From Candidatus Hydrogenedentota bacterium (GTDB lineage: Bacteria; Hydrogenedentota; Hydrogenedentia; Hydrogenedentales; CAILVY01), in assembly GCA_903837785.1 (NCBI GenBank), contig CAILVY010000051.1:1-64000 (forward strand): 64,000 nt of DNA, read 5' to 3'. The position numbers and the translations under genes are program-made. The notes under the pieces are model-generated. The model did not search any database, was not told the origin of the DNA, and worked only from the letters and a program-made list of their open reading frames with translations. Below are positions 26,845-35,313 of the stretch, piece by piece. Every line of letters starts with the position of its first letter. Position 1 is the stretch's first letter.

Positions 26845-28053
26845 ATGAACAACGCATCCATCACGCGGCGCGGATTCCTGGGGGGCGTGGCGGGGGCCGC
26901 CGCACTGAACATCGTGCGGACCGCCTCGGCAAAAGACACGCCGGAGACGCCGAAGATCAAGGCGGGGCTGATCGGGGTGGGCGGACGCGGCAACATGATC
27001 GCGCAGTTTATCCAGGAGCACGGCGGCTATGAACTCGCCGCCCTTGCCGACTATTTCCCGGAGGTCGTCACGGCGGCGGGCACACGCTTCGGGGTCTCGG
27101 AAAAGAACTGCTTCAGCGGGCTGATGGGCTACAAGCGGCTGCTCGAGAGCGGCGTCGAGGCCGTGTTCCTCGAAACCCCGCCCTACTGTTTCCCGGACCA
27201 CGTCGAGGCTGCAGTCGCGGCGGGACGCCATGTCTACATGGCCAAGCCCGTGGCGTGCGACGTGCCGGGATGTCTGCGGGTGTCGGACGCGGCCAAGCGG
27301 GCCACCGCGGACAAGAAAGTCTTCCTGATCGATTTCCAGACCCGGACCGATCCGTTCTTCATCGAGGGCGTCGAGCGTGTGCACCGGGGCGAGATCGGCG
27401 CCCTCGGCATGCTGAGTTCTCTCTACACAGATGAGTCGTTCTCGGATCCGCCGCTCACCGGCAATGCCGAGAGCCGGCTCCAGCACCTCGTTTGGGTCAA
27501 CGACGACGCCCTCGGCGGAAGTTACCTCGTCAACGCCGGGATCCACGCGATCGATGTGGCCCTCTGGCTGGCCCGCGCCACCCCCGTCAGCGCGGTCGGC
27601 GCGTCGCGCGTTGCCCGCAACGAGCCGCACGGCGATTCCCACGACGTCTACTCGCTCACGTACGAATTCGCCGACGGACTCATCCTCAACCACCGGGGCG
27701 AACACCTCAAGAACAAGTTCGGCTTCCACTGCGAATGCGCGGCCTATGGACAATACGGCAATCTCGAGTCGGGGTACAGCAGCAACGTGGCCATCCTGAG
27801 CAAGGACAAGGACTGGCCCGGCGGGCCGGTGAAAGACCTCTACGCGGCCGGCGCACGCCGCAACATTGCCGCGTTCCACGACTGCATTGTCAACGCCAAC
27901 TATGCCAACCCGAGCGTCGAGCCCAGCATCAACGCCACGCTGACCACCCTCCTCGGCCGCGAGGCCGCCCTGCGACGCACCCGCGTCACCTGGGACGACA
28001 TGATTAAGGAGAACCGCCGCCTCGAACCTGACCTGCGGGGGCTGAAAGCCTGA
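26845..28053 (+). CDS. Tat-exported Gfo/Idh/MocA-family oxidoreductase
   Basis: A 402-residue protein with GGAGG upstream of the ATG and a Tat signal (ITRRGFLGGVAGAAAL). The Rossmann motif is AGLIGVGGRGNMI, the catalytic lysine lies in AKPVACDVPG (instead of EKP), and the second domain has NAGIHAIDVALW. It is a different subgroup from the gene at 2961. It probably acts on a sugar derivative in the periplasm; the substrate is unknown. Confidence 0.9.
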   Translation: MNNASITRRGFLGGVAGAAALNIVRTASAKDTPETPKIKAGLIGVGGRGNMIAQFIQEHGGYELAALADYFPEVVTAAGTRFGVSEKNCFSGLMGYKRLLESGVEAVFLETPPYCFPDHVEAAVAAGRHVYMAKPVACDVPGCLRVSDAAKRATADKKVFLIDFQTRTDPFFIEGVERVHRGEIGALGMLSSLYTDESFSDPPLTGNAESRLQHLVWVNDDALGGSYLVNAGIHAIDVALWLARATPVSAVGASRVARNEPHGDSHDVYSLTYEFADGLILNHRGEHLKNKFGFHCECAAYGQYGNLESGYSSNVAILSKDKDWPGGPVKDLYAAGARRNIAAFHDCIVNANYANPSVEPSINATLTTLLGREAALRRTRVTWDDMIKENRRLEPDLRGLKA

Positions 28054-28084
28054 GGTGACGGCCGGATGGATTGACGGCGCACTT

Positions 28085-28114
28085 TTGACTGTTTCCTCCT
28101 TTTCGTGCTATCTT
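28085..28114 (+). promoter_or_regulatory. Promoter of the PilT-like gene
   Basis: TTGACT (28085-28090), an 18-base T-rich spacer and TATCTT (28109-28114) with extended -10 TGC. The coding start is 60 bases downstream. Confidence 0.55.
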
Positions 28115-28173
28115 TTTGATCCTTATTCATTGCTCGCGGGAAGCAAACACCCCGATTGGATGAAGGTAGCCTC

Positions 28174-29664
28174 ATGTTTATCGGCAGTCAATCCACCAGC
28201 ACTATCCTGGACGTGTTCCGAATCGGCCTTCATGAAGTCGTCCGTCAGTGCGGCACCCCTTCCGAAGTTCGTTTCCGGACCGATCATGCCACGATTCACG
28301 CCAAAGCCCCCGATCTCACCCGGCGCGTGGACTTGATGCAGATCACGTTCGATGCGAAACCGGAGGCCACGCCGGACGCGCTGACCAATGCGCTCAAGGC
28401 GACCCAGATTGGGGGGCGTGTCCGGCTCGAAGATGGACGATGCGTGCTCACCGTGCCGCCGTTCGAATGGCGGCAGCTTGCCCAGTTGCTCCCGCTCGAT
28501 CGTCTCGTGGAAACCTATGTGGCCCAGACATTGCGGTCGCAGACCTGGTCCCTCGAAGTCCTCCAGTACATGAGTTCGAGCTTCAACATCAACAAGCTGA
28601 TTGAGTTGATGAAGCAAAGGAAGGCCTCGGACCTGCATCTGCGCGCGGGCAACCGGCCGTTCATCCGGGTGGACAATGATCTTGTTCCTTTGGACATGCC
28701 GCTGATCAGTTCCGAGGACATGCGCGAAATCATGTTGCAGCTCGGCGGCGAAGATGAATTGAACATGCTCGAAACCGAACGGGAATCGAGTTTCCAGTAC
28801 CACGCGGCGGGCACCGGCTATCTGCGTTGCAGCGGCTACATCAAGGGCGGCGCCACGGCGCTCGCCATCCGCCTCATTCCGGAACAGCCGCTGCCCTTCG
28901 AGAAACTGAACATCCCCGAGGTCGTCCGGAACATCTGCTACAAGCACCGCGGCCTCTTCCTCGTGTGCGGCGTGACCGGCTCCGGAAAATCCACCACGCT
29001 TGCGGCCATGATTGATTACATCAATCAGATCCGCAAAGTGCATATCATCACGATCGAGGACCCGGTCGAATACGTATACACGGACAAGCTCAGCATTATC
29101 TCGCAACGGCAGGTGGGCCGGGACACGCTCTCTTTCGGGAACGCGCTGCGCGGCAGCTTGCGTGAAGACCCTGATGTGATTCTCGTGGGTGAAATGCGCG
29201 ACATGGACACGATCCGCGCCGGCCTCAGCGCCGCGGAAACCGGCCATCTCGTGTTCAGCACGCTGCATACCACCACGGCGGTGGACACGATCAACCGCAT
29301 GGTCAGCTACTTTCCGCAGGCCGAACGCGATCTCATCCGGCAGGAAATCGCCTTCACGCTCCAGGGCGTGGTTTGTCAGCGCCTGCTCAAGCGCATCGGC
29401 GGCGGCCGCATTCCCTGCGTCGAGATCTTCCTGGGCGGGCGGCCGATTGTGCGCGACGCCATTCTCGAAGGCGACCTGGACAAGCTCCACGGAATCATCG
29501 AAGTCGACGGCGACATGCGCAGCTTCGACCAGTACTCCGTGGAACTCTTCCAGAAGGGACTCGTGACAAAGGAGGAGGCGATTTCCGCCTGCGCCAACGA
29601 AGAAGGCTTCGAGCGCATCATCTCGGGCATCAAGTCCTCGGAAGGCCGGAAGATCCTCAAGTAA
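28174..29664 (+). CDS. PilT-like ATPase with an extra N-terminal domain
   Basis: A 496-residue protein starting at ATG with GAAGG eight bases upstream. Residues 136-496 are a twitching-motility PilT/PilU-type ATPase: KASDLHLRAGNRP, Walker A GVTGSGKS (266-273), ITIEDPVEY, Walker B VILVGEMRD, TGHLVFSTLHT and a C-terminal VRDAILEG segment like the PilT AIRNLIRE motif. The first 135 residues form a separate beta-rich domain I do not recognise; ordinary PilT is about 345 residues and lacks it. Retraction ATPase activity is likely. Confidence 0.88.
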   Translation: MFIGSQSTSTILDVFRIGLHEVVRQCGTPSEVRFRTDHATIHAKAPDLTRRVDLMQITFDAKPEATPDALTNALKATQIGGRVRLEDGRCVLTVPPFEWRQLAQLLPLDRLVETYVAQTLRSQTWSLEVLQYMSSSFNINKLIELMKQRKASDLHLRAGNRPFIRVDNDLVPLDMPLISSEDMREIMLQLGGEDELNMLETERESSFQYHAAGTGYLRCSGYIKGGATALAIRLIPEQPLPFEKLNIPEVVRNICYKHRGLFLVCGVTGSGKSTTLAAMIDYINQIRKVHIITIEDPVEYVYTDKLSIISQRQVGRDTLSFGNALRGSLREDPDVILVGEMRDMDTIRAGLSAAETGHLVFSTLHTTTAVDTINRMVSYFPQAERDLIRQEIAFTLQGVVCQRLLKRIGGGRIPCVEIFLGGRPIVRDAILEGDLDKLHGIIEVDGDMRSFDQYSVELFQKGLVTKEEAISACANEEGFERIISGIKSSEGRKILK

Positions 29665-29685
29665 CCCTGCGACGCCGCGCGCCGT

Positions 29686-30630
29686 TCAGCGTCCGGGCTG
29701 CGACGCCGCGCGAAGCAGTCCCCGTTGCTGCATCCAGTGCAACGATTCGCGCAGCGCGTCCTGCAAGCTGACCCGCGGGCAATACCCCAACTCCCGCCGG
29801 GCCTTCCCGCTGTCAATGCACATGTGCTCGCAGAGGAAACGCAGGCCCGCCTCGTTCGCCTTTCCCGTGGCCAGGATCTTCTCCATGGGCACATGCTCGA
29901 AGGCCGACTGCGAACCGAGCACTCCGGCGGCCAGCCGTGCATATTCCGTCAGCGTGACGGCGCGCTCCGAAGACAGGTTGTAGATTTGTCCCGCGGCCCG
30001 GGGGGATTCGAGGGCCGCCAGGAAACCGCGCGCGAGGTCATCCACGTGCACCGGCTGCACGAGTGCGCGCCCGTCGTTTGGAATCCAGACGGGCCGGTGA
30101 TCCGCCAGCCGCTGGAAGCAGGCGGGTTCGCGCGCGCCCCAGAGGTCGAGCGGCACATCGCCCGCGCCGATCACATTGCTCACCCGCAGACTGCACGTGC
30201 GAAACCCCGTGCGTTCGTGAAATGCGACCACGGCCAGATCCTGCGCCAGTTTCGCATCGAAGCCGCCCAATTCCGGCGGGCACGGCGTGGGGTCGGTTTC
30301 GCGCGACGGCAGTTGCGCCGCCGGGGCATACACGCCCGTCGAAGCGCAGTGCACGAGCTGGCCCGCGTGCCGGTGAAACAACGGAAGCTGCCAGGCCAAG
30401 TCCTGCGCCTGAAGGATCGTGTCCACGACCGCGTCAAAGCGGCCCTCGCGGAGGGTGGCCTCGACGCATGCCGCATTCCGCGCATCCCCCAGGACGTGTA
30501 CCGCCGCGGCCGGCAGGTCGCCGGGCGTGCTTCCCCGATGCAGCAACGTCACGCGATGTCCCTGCCGCAGCAACTCCCGGGCAATCGCCGCACCCAGGAA
30601 GCGTGTTCCCCCGATGATCAGCACCCGCAC
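29686..30630 (-). CDS. NAD-dependent epimerase/dehydratase (extended SDR)
   Basis: About 314 residues from a GTG at 30630 with GGAGAAGGG upstream; an open frame 120 bases longer runs through the terminator of the small gene, so it is rejected. The nucleotide motif is VLIIGGTRFLGAAIA. The usual catalytic YxxxK appears as FDAK, so the tyrosine seems replaced by phenylalanine, as in some SDR-fold reductase or ribonucleoprotein-like members. VHVDDLARGFLAAL and the C-terminal LGYCPRVSLQDALRESL fit nucleotide-sugar epimerases. Confidence 0.8.
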   Translation of the reverse strand: MRVLIIGGTRFLGAAIARELLRQGHRVTLLHRGSTPGDLPAAAVHVLGDARNAACVEATLREGRFDAVVDTILQAQDLAWQLPLFHRHAGQLVHCASTGVYAPAAQLPSRETDPTPCPPELGGFDAKLAQDLAVVAFHERTGFRTCSLRVSNVIGAGDVPLDLWGAREPACFQRLADHRPVWIPNDGRALVQPVHVDDLARGFLAALESPRAAGQIYNLSSERAVTLTEYARLAAGVLGSQSAFEHVPMEKILATGKANEAGLRFLCEHMCIDSGKARRELGYCPRVSLQDALRESLHWMQQRGLLRAASQPGR

Positions 30631-30691
30631 GTCCGCTATTCCCTTCTCCGGCGCCTTCCGCACCGGCTGTGTCACGACGCATTGGAGCGAA

Positions 30692-30746
30692 GAAAAATCG
30701 CAACGCCGCCCGACGGCTCCCCTGGGGGAGGCTGCGAGCGGCGTTG
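30692..30746 (-). terminator. Intrinsic terminator of the 35-residue protein gene
   Basis: On the minus strand CAACGCCGC (30746-30738) pairs with GCGGCGTTG (30709-30701), with an inner CTCCCC/GGGGAG hairpin, followed by a T-run (complement of AAAAA at 30693-30697). The hairpin begins 29 bases after the small gene's stop codon. Confidence 0.72.
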
Positions 30747-30774
30747 TCACACACTGCCGTCTCGAGAGGCCGGT

Positions 30775-30882
30775 CTAGAAGGGGTTATAGCCCCACAGCC
30801 ACCCGAAGAAGAGGTAATAGACGGCGTAATACAGGAGGTTGTCCACCAGCGCCCACAGTTCATCCCACAGTGTCATGGTCAT
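30775..30882 (-). CDS. 35-residue aromatic-rich small protein, new
   Basis: ATG at 30882 to TAG at 30775, with a near-perfect AAGAAGGAG five bases upstream. The peptide opens MTMTLWDELWALVDNLL and ends in WLWGYNPF; 12 of its 35 residues are W, Y or F. The acidic, amphipathic first half leads to a hydrophobic second half, suggesting a membrane-associated peptide. It has its own promoter, a hairpin at the predicted RNA 5' end and an intrinsic terminator, which supports true expression. I do not recognise a family and assign no function. It lies between HU and an SDR gene. Confidence 0.72.
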   Translation of the reverse strand: MTMTLWDELWALVDNLLYYAVYYLFFGWLWGYNPF

Positions 30883-30914
30883 GTGCTCCTTCTTGTAACC
30901 CCAACCACAGGTTT

Positions 30915-30934
30915 GGAAACGCCCTTGCGTTTCC
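30915..30934 (-). ncRNA. Hairpin at the 5' end of the small-protein mRNA
   Basis: Perfect 8-base arms (GGAAACGC and GCGTTTCC) around a 4-base loop. The predicted transcription start near 30935 places this stem-loop at the very 5' end of the RNA, where such hairpins commonly protect against decay. It may also be a regulatory fold. Confidence 0.5.
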
Positions 30935-30941
30935 CGCCGTG

Positions 30942-30970
30942 ATTTTAGCCAACGCTCCGGCCCGGGTCAA
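30942..30970 (-). promoter_or_regulatory. Promoter of the 35-residue protein gene
   Basis: On the minus strand TTGACC (30970-30965), an exact 17-base spacer, then TAAAAT (30947-30942). Predicted start near 30935. One of the best promoter matches in the window. Confidence 0.7.
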
Positions 30971-31012
30971 TCCGGCCAAGACGCCCGCAGCCGTGCAAAC
31001 CGGCATGAATAG

Positions 31013-31049
31013 CATGGCCCGGGACAGCATCACGCCGCGCCGGGCCATG
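31013..31049 (-). terminator. Stem-loop downstream of HU
   Basis: Perfect 10-base arms (CATGGCCCGG and its complement) with a 17-base loop, 22 bases after the HU stop. There is no strong T-tract, so it may be a Rho-assisted or processing-type 3' end. It separates HU from the small-protein unit. Confidence 0.45.
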
Positions 31050-31070
31050 GGAAATGCGATGGGATGATAG

Positions 31071-31388
31071 TTACTTCTTGACGGGGCCGACGATCGCGTC
31101 CTTCGCCTGCTTGGCGACGCGGAACTTGAGCACCTTCTTCGCCGGAATGACAATCTGCGCGCCGGTGGCCGGATTGCGGCCCATGCGCTTCTTGCGGTTG
31201 ATGACGACCAGCTTGCCCAGGCCCGGAAGCGTGAAGCCGGCGGCGGCTTGCGCATAGGAGAGCTCAACCAGCGTGGCGAGCACTTTGCCCACGTCTTTCT
31301 TCGTCAGTCCGGTTTCCGCGGCGAGCACTTCCAGAATCTTCCCTTTGGTCAGGGCCTTGTCCCCCGCTTTGGCTTTCTTGATGGCCAT
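31071..31388 (-). CDS. HU/IHF-family DNA-binding protein
   Basis: A 105-residue histone-like protein with GGAGGA upstream. The family pattern is clear: LTKGKILEVLAAETGLTKKDVGKVL, the beta-arm region GFTLPGLGKLVVINRKKRMGRNPATGAQIVIPA and VLKFRVAKQAKDA. It bends and compacts DNA. It is about 15 residues longer than the 90-residue E. coli HU, through a Lys-containing N-terminal extension. It has its own promoter and probably its own 3' hairpin. Confidence 0.95.
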   Translation of the reverse strand: MAIKKAKAGDKALTKGKILEVLAAETGLTKKDVGKVLATLVELSYAQAAAGFTLPGLGKLVVINRKKRMGRNPATGAQIVIPAKKVLKFRVAKQAKDAIVGPVKK

Positions 31389-31842
31389 GGTCTACTTCCT
31401 CCGTTGTTGTTCGATTTCCCCATCCAGAGCGCCTCCGCCCCAAGCGACACATTGCGACAGGCAACGCGTCGAACCGCGCGGAACCGCCCACATTCTCGCG
31501 GCCGTCGCCATTGCTCCGGCCATAGCGACGCATTGCATAACGAGTAACGGCGCTTTTGTCAAGCCCAATTTTCAAGGGGAAAATCATTCACCGCTTCGAA
31601 AGCCCCTGTTTTTACAGGTCGATCCGTGCCGAAGCCGGCACGCCTCCCGGCGCAGATCGTCATAACGTATTGAGGGATCATCAGTTATGAAGCGCAGAAA
31701 CATCCCGGTTTTCGTGATGATCGACCCCTGCGCAACTACAGCACGTCCAGTGTGCTGTGAGTGCAATGCGAGGCCCGCGCCCTTTTCAGCGCATCGCCGT
31801 TATGATCGTCCGCGCAACTTTTTGGTGCGGCCAGGCCGAAGA
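31389..31842. other. Intergenic region upstream of HU
   Basis: 454 bases without a supported gene. The HU promoter lies at 31534-31562, with A/T-rich sequence above it that could act as an UP element. A weak 7-base inverted repeat (ACAGCAC/GTGCTGT, 31738-31758) lies near the end of the HAD gene. Confidence 0.5.
31534..31562 (-). promoter_or_regulatory. Candidate HU promoter
   Basis: On the minus strand a perfect TTGACA (31562-31557), a 17-base spacer and TATGCA (31539-31534). The leader would be about 140 bases. Confidence 0.5.
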
Positions 31843-32553
31843 TCAGCGCAAGTTGGGAAGGAACTTGATGAATTCACGCCAGTGCGTGAAGGTGTATTCG
31901 GCGGTCGTGTTCCCGACGAACCTGGCGTTCACGCCGGCAAACAGCGCGGCCTTGCCGCCGAGCCGTTGTGCGCCGAGGATGTCCGTGGGTTGGAGATCGC
32001 CGATGTGGAGCAGCTCATTGGGGGCGACATTGAGTATGCGCGCCGTGCGTTCGAACATGGGGGCCTGCGGCTTGGCCACGCCCACCTCGTCCGAGAAAGT
32101 GAATGCGGTGAAATAGCCGGAGAAGCCCTCGATGCTCATGAGCTGGCGCAAGGACGATCCCGGGCTGACGCCGGTGTCCGAGATGAGGCCGATCGGCAGG
32201 TGGCGCGCCGCCACGCGCACCGCTTCAAGCGCATCGTCAATGGGCACCGGCGGATACTTCAGGATGGCCGTGGCAAACGCGTCCGCGACCCGCTTTGCGG
32301 CGCGCGGATTGATGGACACCCCGATGTTCTCGCACGTGAGGCGCACCGCATCCTTCGGCGTGAGCGTGCGTTGATCCTCGATGTGGCTGCGCTGGAATTC
32401 CTGGAAGGTGGCCTGCATGGCGGCGGTGACCACGTCGGCATCCACGCCGGTGGTCTTGACGAAGGCATCGAGCCGGATTCGCTGGCGTTCCTCGGAACCG
32501 GCGTCGCGAAAGAGGGTCCCCCAAAAATCAAAAGTGATTGCACGTACTGCCAT
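31843..32553 (-). CDS. HAD-superfamily hydrolase
   Basis: A 236-residue protein with HAD motif I ITFDFWGTL (nucleophile Asp9), motif II GLISDTG, motif III lysine in VGVAKPQAPMF and motif IV LHIGDLQPTDILGA. A helical cap lies between motifs I and II (subfamily C1). It probably dephosphorylates a small metabolite in the cytoplasm. It diverges from the glycyl radical enzyme gene. Confidence 0.87.
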   Translation of the reverse strand: MAVRAITFDFWGTLFRDAGSEERQRIRLDAFVKTTGVDADVVTAAMQATFQEFQRSHIEDQRTLTPKDAVRLTCENIGVSINPRAAKRVADAFATAILKYPPVPIDDALEAVRVAARHLPIGLISDTGVSPGSSLRQLMSIEGFSGYFTAFTFSDEVGVAKPQAPMFERTARILNVAPNELLHIGDLQPTDILGAQRLGGKAALFAGVNARFVGNTTAEYTFTHWREFIKFLPNLR

Positions 32554-32896
32554 GTCTTCGCACTGCGCTCCGTTTTCTTGTTCGCCGTTTGCCGGACCCC
32601 CTGTGCGGCAACGCCGGCGCGATGCCGCTGATCCCCGCGGCCACGACTACATACAACACCGCGTCCGGCAGGAAATGTTTCCACCCCTTTCCCAGCCTTT
32701 TACCCCAAACGCATGCGCATACGCAAACACGCGGCCGGCGGGCGCCAAGGCCGGCATCCGGAGAAGCGCCTGCACCCCCCGGGGGGACTTCAGGGCAGGG
32801 CATGGGCCGGGAAGGCGGCCGCCGTGCGCGATCGCGCGCGCTTTGCGCCCATCTGGTATGATTAAGGCAGGGACGCACCCTTGGGAGCGCAACATC
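32554..32896. other. Divergent intergenic region
   Basis: 343 bases between the HAD and glycyl radical enzyme genes. I see no gene. An extended -10 TGGTATGAT (32854-32862) precedes the glycyl radical enzyme, and a short GGAAATGTTTCC palindrome lies at 32671-32682. Confidence 0.45.
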
Positions 32897-35293
32897 ATGC
32901 CGGCCGCCTCACAACCCGCTGCATCTGCCGCGCTGTGGCATGCTTCGGACGCGCTGCCGGAACGGGTGAAACGGCTCCGTGACGAGTATTTCTCTTTCGA
33001 TACGCGCCGCTTCCGCAACGAAGTCCTCCCCTTCAGCACCGGCACGCCATGGGATGCCGTGTACTCGTTCGGACGCTGGACGAACGTTCCCGAGGTCATG
33101 CCCTTCCTCCGCGCGTTTGAAGACTCGCTGGCCGCGGCGGCCCGCGTGGTGCCCATGCCCCGGGATTTCTGGGAAGAACCCCTGATGATGCGAGTCGCCC
33201 TGTTCTTCTCCGAGATTCTCCGAAAACATCTGCCGATAGACATCCTCGAAGGCGAATTGATCGTGGGCGGACAGTTCAACGTGGCGCTTTCGCTGTGCCT
33301 TGGGCAACGCGATGCAAAACGCCGCGCCAGGACGGCCGATGCGTTTCGCCGCGCCGTGGGGGAGGTTTCGAATCTCGGCATCGGAAACTGCGGCGCGGTG
33401 CCCGGCCATCTCATTCCGGACTATCCGAAAGTGCTGCGCGTGGGGTTTCAGGGAATCGCCGAAGAAATCCGGACGGCCCTGACGCGCAAAGCCCGCGGGG
33501 AAACGCGCGCCGCGCTCGAAGCCTTCCTGACGTGTTGCGAGGCTGCCCGCGCCTTTGCCGCGCGTTACGCCGAAGCAGCGGAACAACAGGCCGTGGAGGC
33601 CGCGCCCGGCCGCGCCGAAGAACTCCGCGAGATCGCGCGCATCTGCCGCAAAGTCCCCTGGGCGCCGGCGGAGAGCTTTCACGAGGCGCTGCAGTCCCTG
33701 TGGTTCACGCACATGCTCGTCATGGTTTCTGAATCGTATCCCGGCGCGGGCGTCTCGTTCGGCCGCTTCGATCAATATCTCTGGCCATATCTCGAACGCG
33801 ACCTCGCGGAGCAGCGAATCAACCCCGCGTTCGCGCGCGACCTGCTCCGTTGCTTCTGGATCAAGCCGAACTACGCCTACGACTATCAGGGGCGCGTCGG
33901 ACGGAATCAGGGCATCAATTCGTCGTTCGGCCAGTTGATTACGCTGTCGGGCTGCGGCCCCGGCGGCGAAGACCTGAGCAATGAACTGACGTATCTCTGC
34001 CTCGACGTGATCGAGGAGATGAACCTGCTCGAGCCCAAGCCCAACGTGCGGCTGCACGCGCAATCGCCCGAACGCCTCTTGACGCGCATCTGCCAGTTGC
34101 TGGGCAAGGCGCAGGGCGCGCCCTTTCTCATCAACTTCGACGAGAGTTCGATGCGCGGCCTGCGCTGGCAGGGTTTGCCCGAGAACGACCTCTGGGATTA
34201 CGCGCCCGTCGGATGCCTCGAAAACACGCGGCAGGGCGATGACCGCTCCGGCACGGTTGATGTCAACCTCAATCTCGCCAAGCCGGTCGAACTGACGTTG
34301 TTCCAGGGCCGCGATCTCGCCTCCGGGGTGCAGGCGGGACCACGCACGCCCGACCCGCGTGCGATGACGTCATGGGATGCCTTTGAACGGGCGTTCCGCG
34401 TCCAGCTTTCGGCGTGCCTGCATCGATTGATCGACTTGAACAACACGGCCGACGCCATCCGCGCGCGCTATGAGCCGACGCCGTATCTCTCCTGTCTCGT
34501 CGGCGGGTGCATCGAGCACGGCAGGGACATCACGCAGGGCGGCGCGCGCCACAATTTCGTCACGGTCGAGGGCATCGCCCTTGCCACCGCCGCGGACTCG
34601 CTGCTGGCCGTGAAGCACCTCGTCTTCGGCGAGCGGCGCGTGGCGATGGACACGCTGATCACCGCGATCACGCGGAACTTCGCCGAGGATGAACTGCTGC
34701 GCCAAACCCTCATGAACAAGGCGCCGAAGTACGGCAACGACGATGCGGAGGCGGACCGCATGGCCCGCGATCTCACGCACTGGTGGGCGGAGGAGGCCTT
34801 CCGATGCGAGACGCCGGCGACCGGCAAGCGCTATCGCGCGGGCTATCTCTCCTGGAATTACGGCGTGGCCTATGCGCCGCTGGTTTCCGCGACTCCGGAC
34901 GGCCGCAAGCGCGGCACGTTCCTCTCCAACGGCGTGGCGGCCGTGACGGGCATGGACCGCGAAGGGCCGACCGCCGCGGCGCGCTCCGTGGGCAATCTGG
35001 AACTCGACGTGGTGCCCAACGGCGCCTCGCACACCCTTTCGCTGTCGCCGTCCTTTGTCCGTGATGAGGAGCACCGGCGCAAGCTGGCCGGATTCCTGCG
35101 CGGTTACGGGCAGCATGGGGGGACCGCCCTGCAAGTCAACCTCATCGATGCGGAAACCCTGCGCCAGGCCCAGCAGCACCCCGATGCATTCCGCAACCTG
35201 CTGGTGCGCGTGACGGGCTATAATGCATACTTTGTGAACCTGGGCCGCGAGATCCAGGATGAGATTATCGCGCGCGAAGCGCACCGCTGTTGA
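32897..35293 (+). CDS. Glycyl radical enzyme (PFL-like eliminase group)
   Basis: A 798-residue protein starting at ATG with GGGAG upstream. The thiyl cysteine lies in VGCLEN (Cys440) with the catalytic-type Glu442, as in dehydratase/eliminase members rather than pyruvate formate-lyase, which has two adjacent cysteines. The glycyl radical site is RVTGYNAYFVNLG (Gly774). The family segment LVGGCIEHGRDITQGGARHN is also present. It is oxygen-sensitive and needs a radical SAM activase, but none lies next to it. Neighbours give no substrate; choline, glycerol, diol or sulfonate-type lyases are all possible. Confidence 0.9.
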   Translation: MPAASQPAASAALWHASDALPERVKRLRDEYFSFDTRRFRNEVLPFSTGTPWDAVYSFGRWTNVPEVMPFLRAFEDSLAAAARVVPMPRDFWEEPLMMRVALFFSEILRKHLPIDILEGELIVGGQFNVALSLCLGQRDAKRRARTADAFRRAVGEVSNLGIGNCGAVPGHLIPDYPKVLRVGFQGIAEEIRTALTRKARGETRAALEAFLTCCEAARAFAARYAEAAEQQAVEAAPGRAEELREIARICRKVPWAPAESFHEALQSLWFTHMLVMVSESYPGAGVSFGRFDQYLWPYLERDLAEQRINPAFARDLLRCFWIKPNYAYDYQGRVGRNQGINSSFGQLITLSGCGPGGEDLSNELTYLCLDVIEEMNLLEPKPNVRLHAQSPERLLTRICQLLGKAQGAPFLINFDESSMRGLRWQGLPENDLWDYAPVGCLENTRQGDDRSGTVDVNLNLAKPVELTLFQGRDLASGVQAGPRTPDPRAMTSWDAFERAFRVQLSACLHRLIDLNNTADAIRARYEPTPYLSCLVGGCIEHGRDITQGGARHNFVTVEGIALATAADSLLAVKHLVFGERRVAMDTLITAITRNFAEDELLRQTLMNKAPKYGNDDAEADRMARDLTHWWAEEAFRCETPATGKRYRAGYLSWNYGVAYAPLVSATPDGRKRGTFLSNGVAAVTGMDREGPTAAARSVGNLELDVVPNGASHTLSLSPSFVRDEEHRRKLAGFLRGYGQHGGTALQVNLIDAETLRQAQQHPDAFRNLLVRVTGYNAYFVNLGREIQDEIIAREAHRC

Positions 35294-35313
35294 TGAGAGC
35301 TAAGGAGAAGCCC

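Noticed and set aside
31738-31758. ACAGCAC/GTGCTGT inverted repeat as terminator
   Set aside because: Only 7 base pairs with no T-run, and not clearly placed at a gene end.
32381-32896. N-terminal extension of the glycyl radical enzyme
   Set aside because: Overlaps the HAD gene on the other strand and shows no family similarity; ATG 32897 has a good Shine-Dalgarno site.
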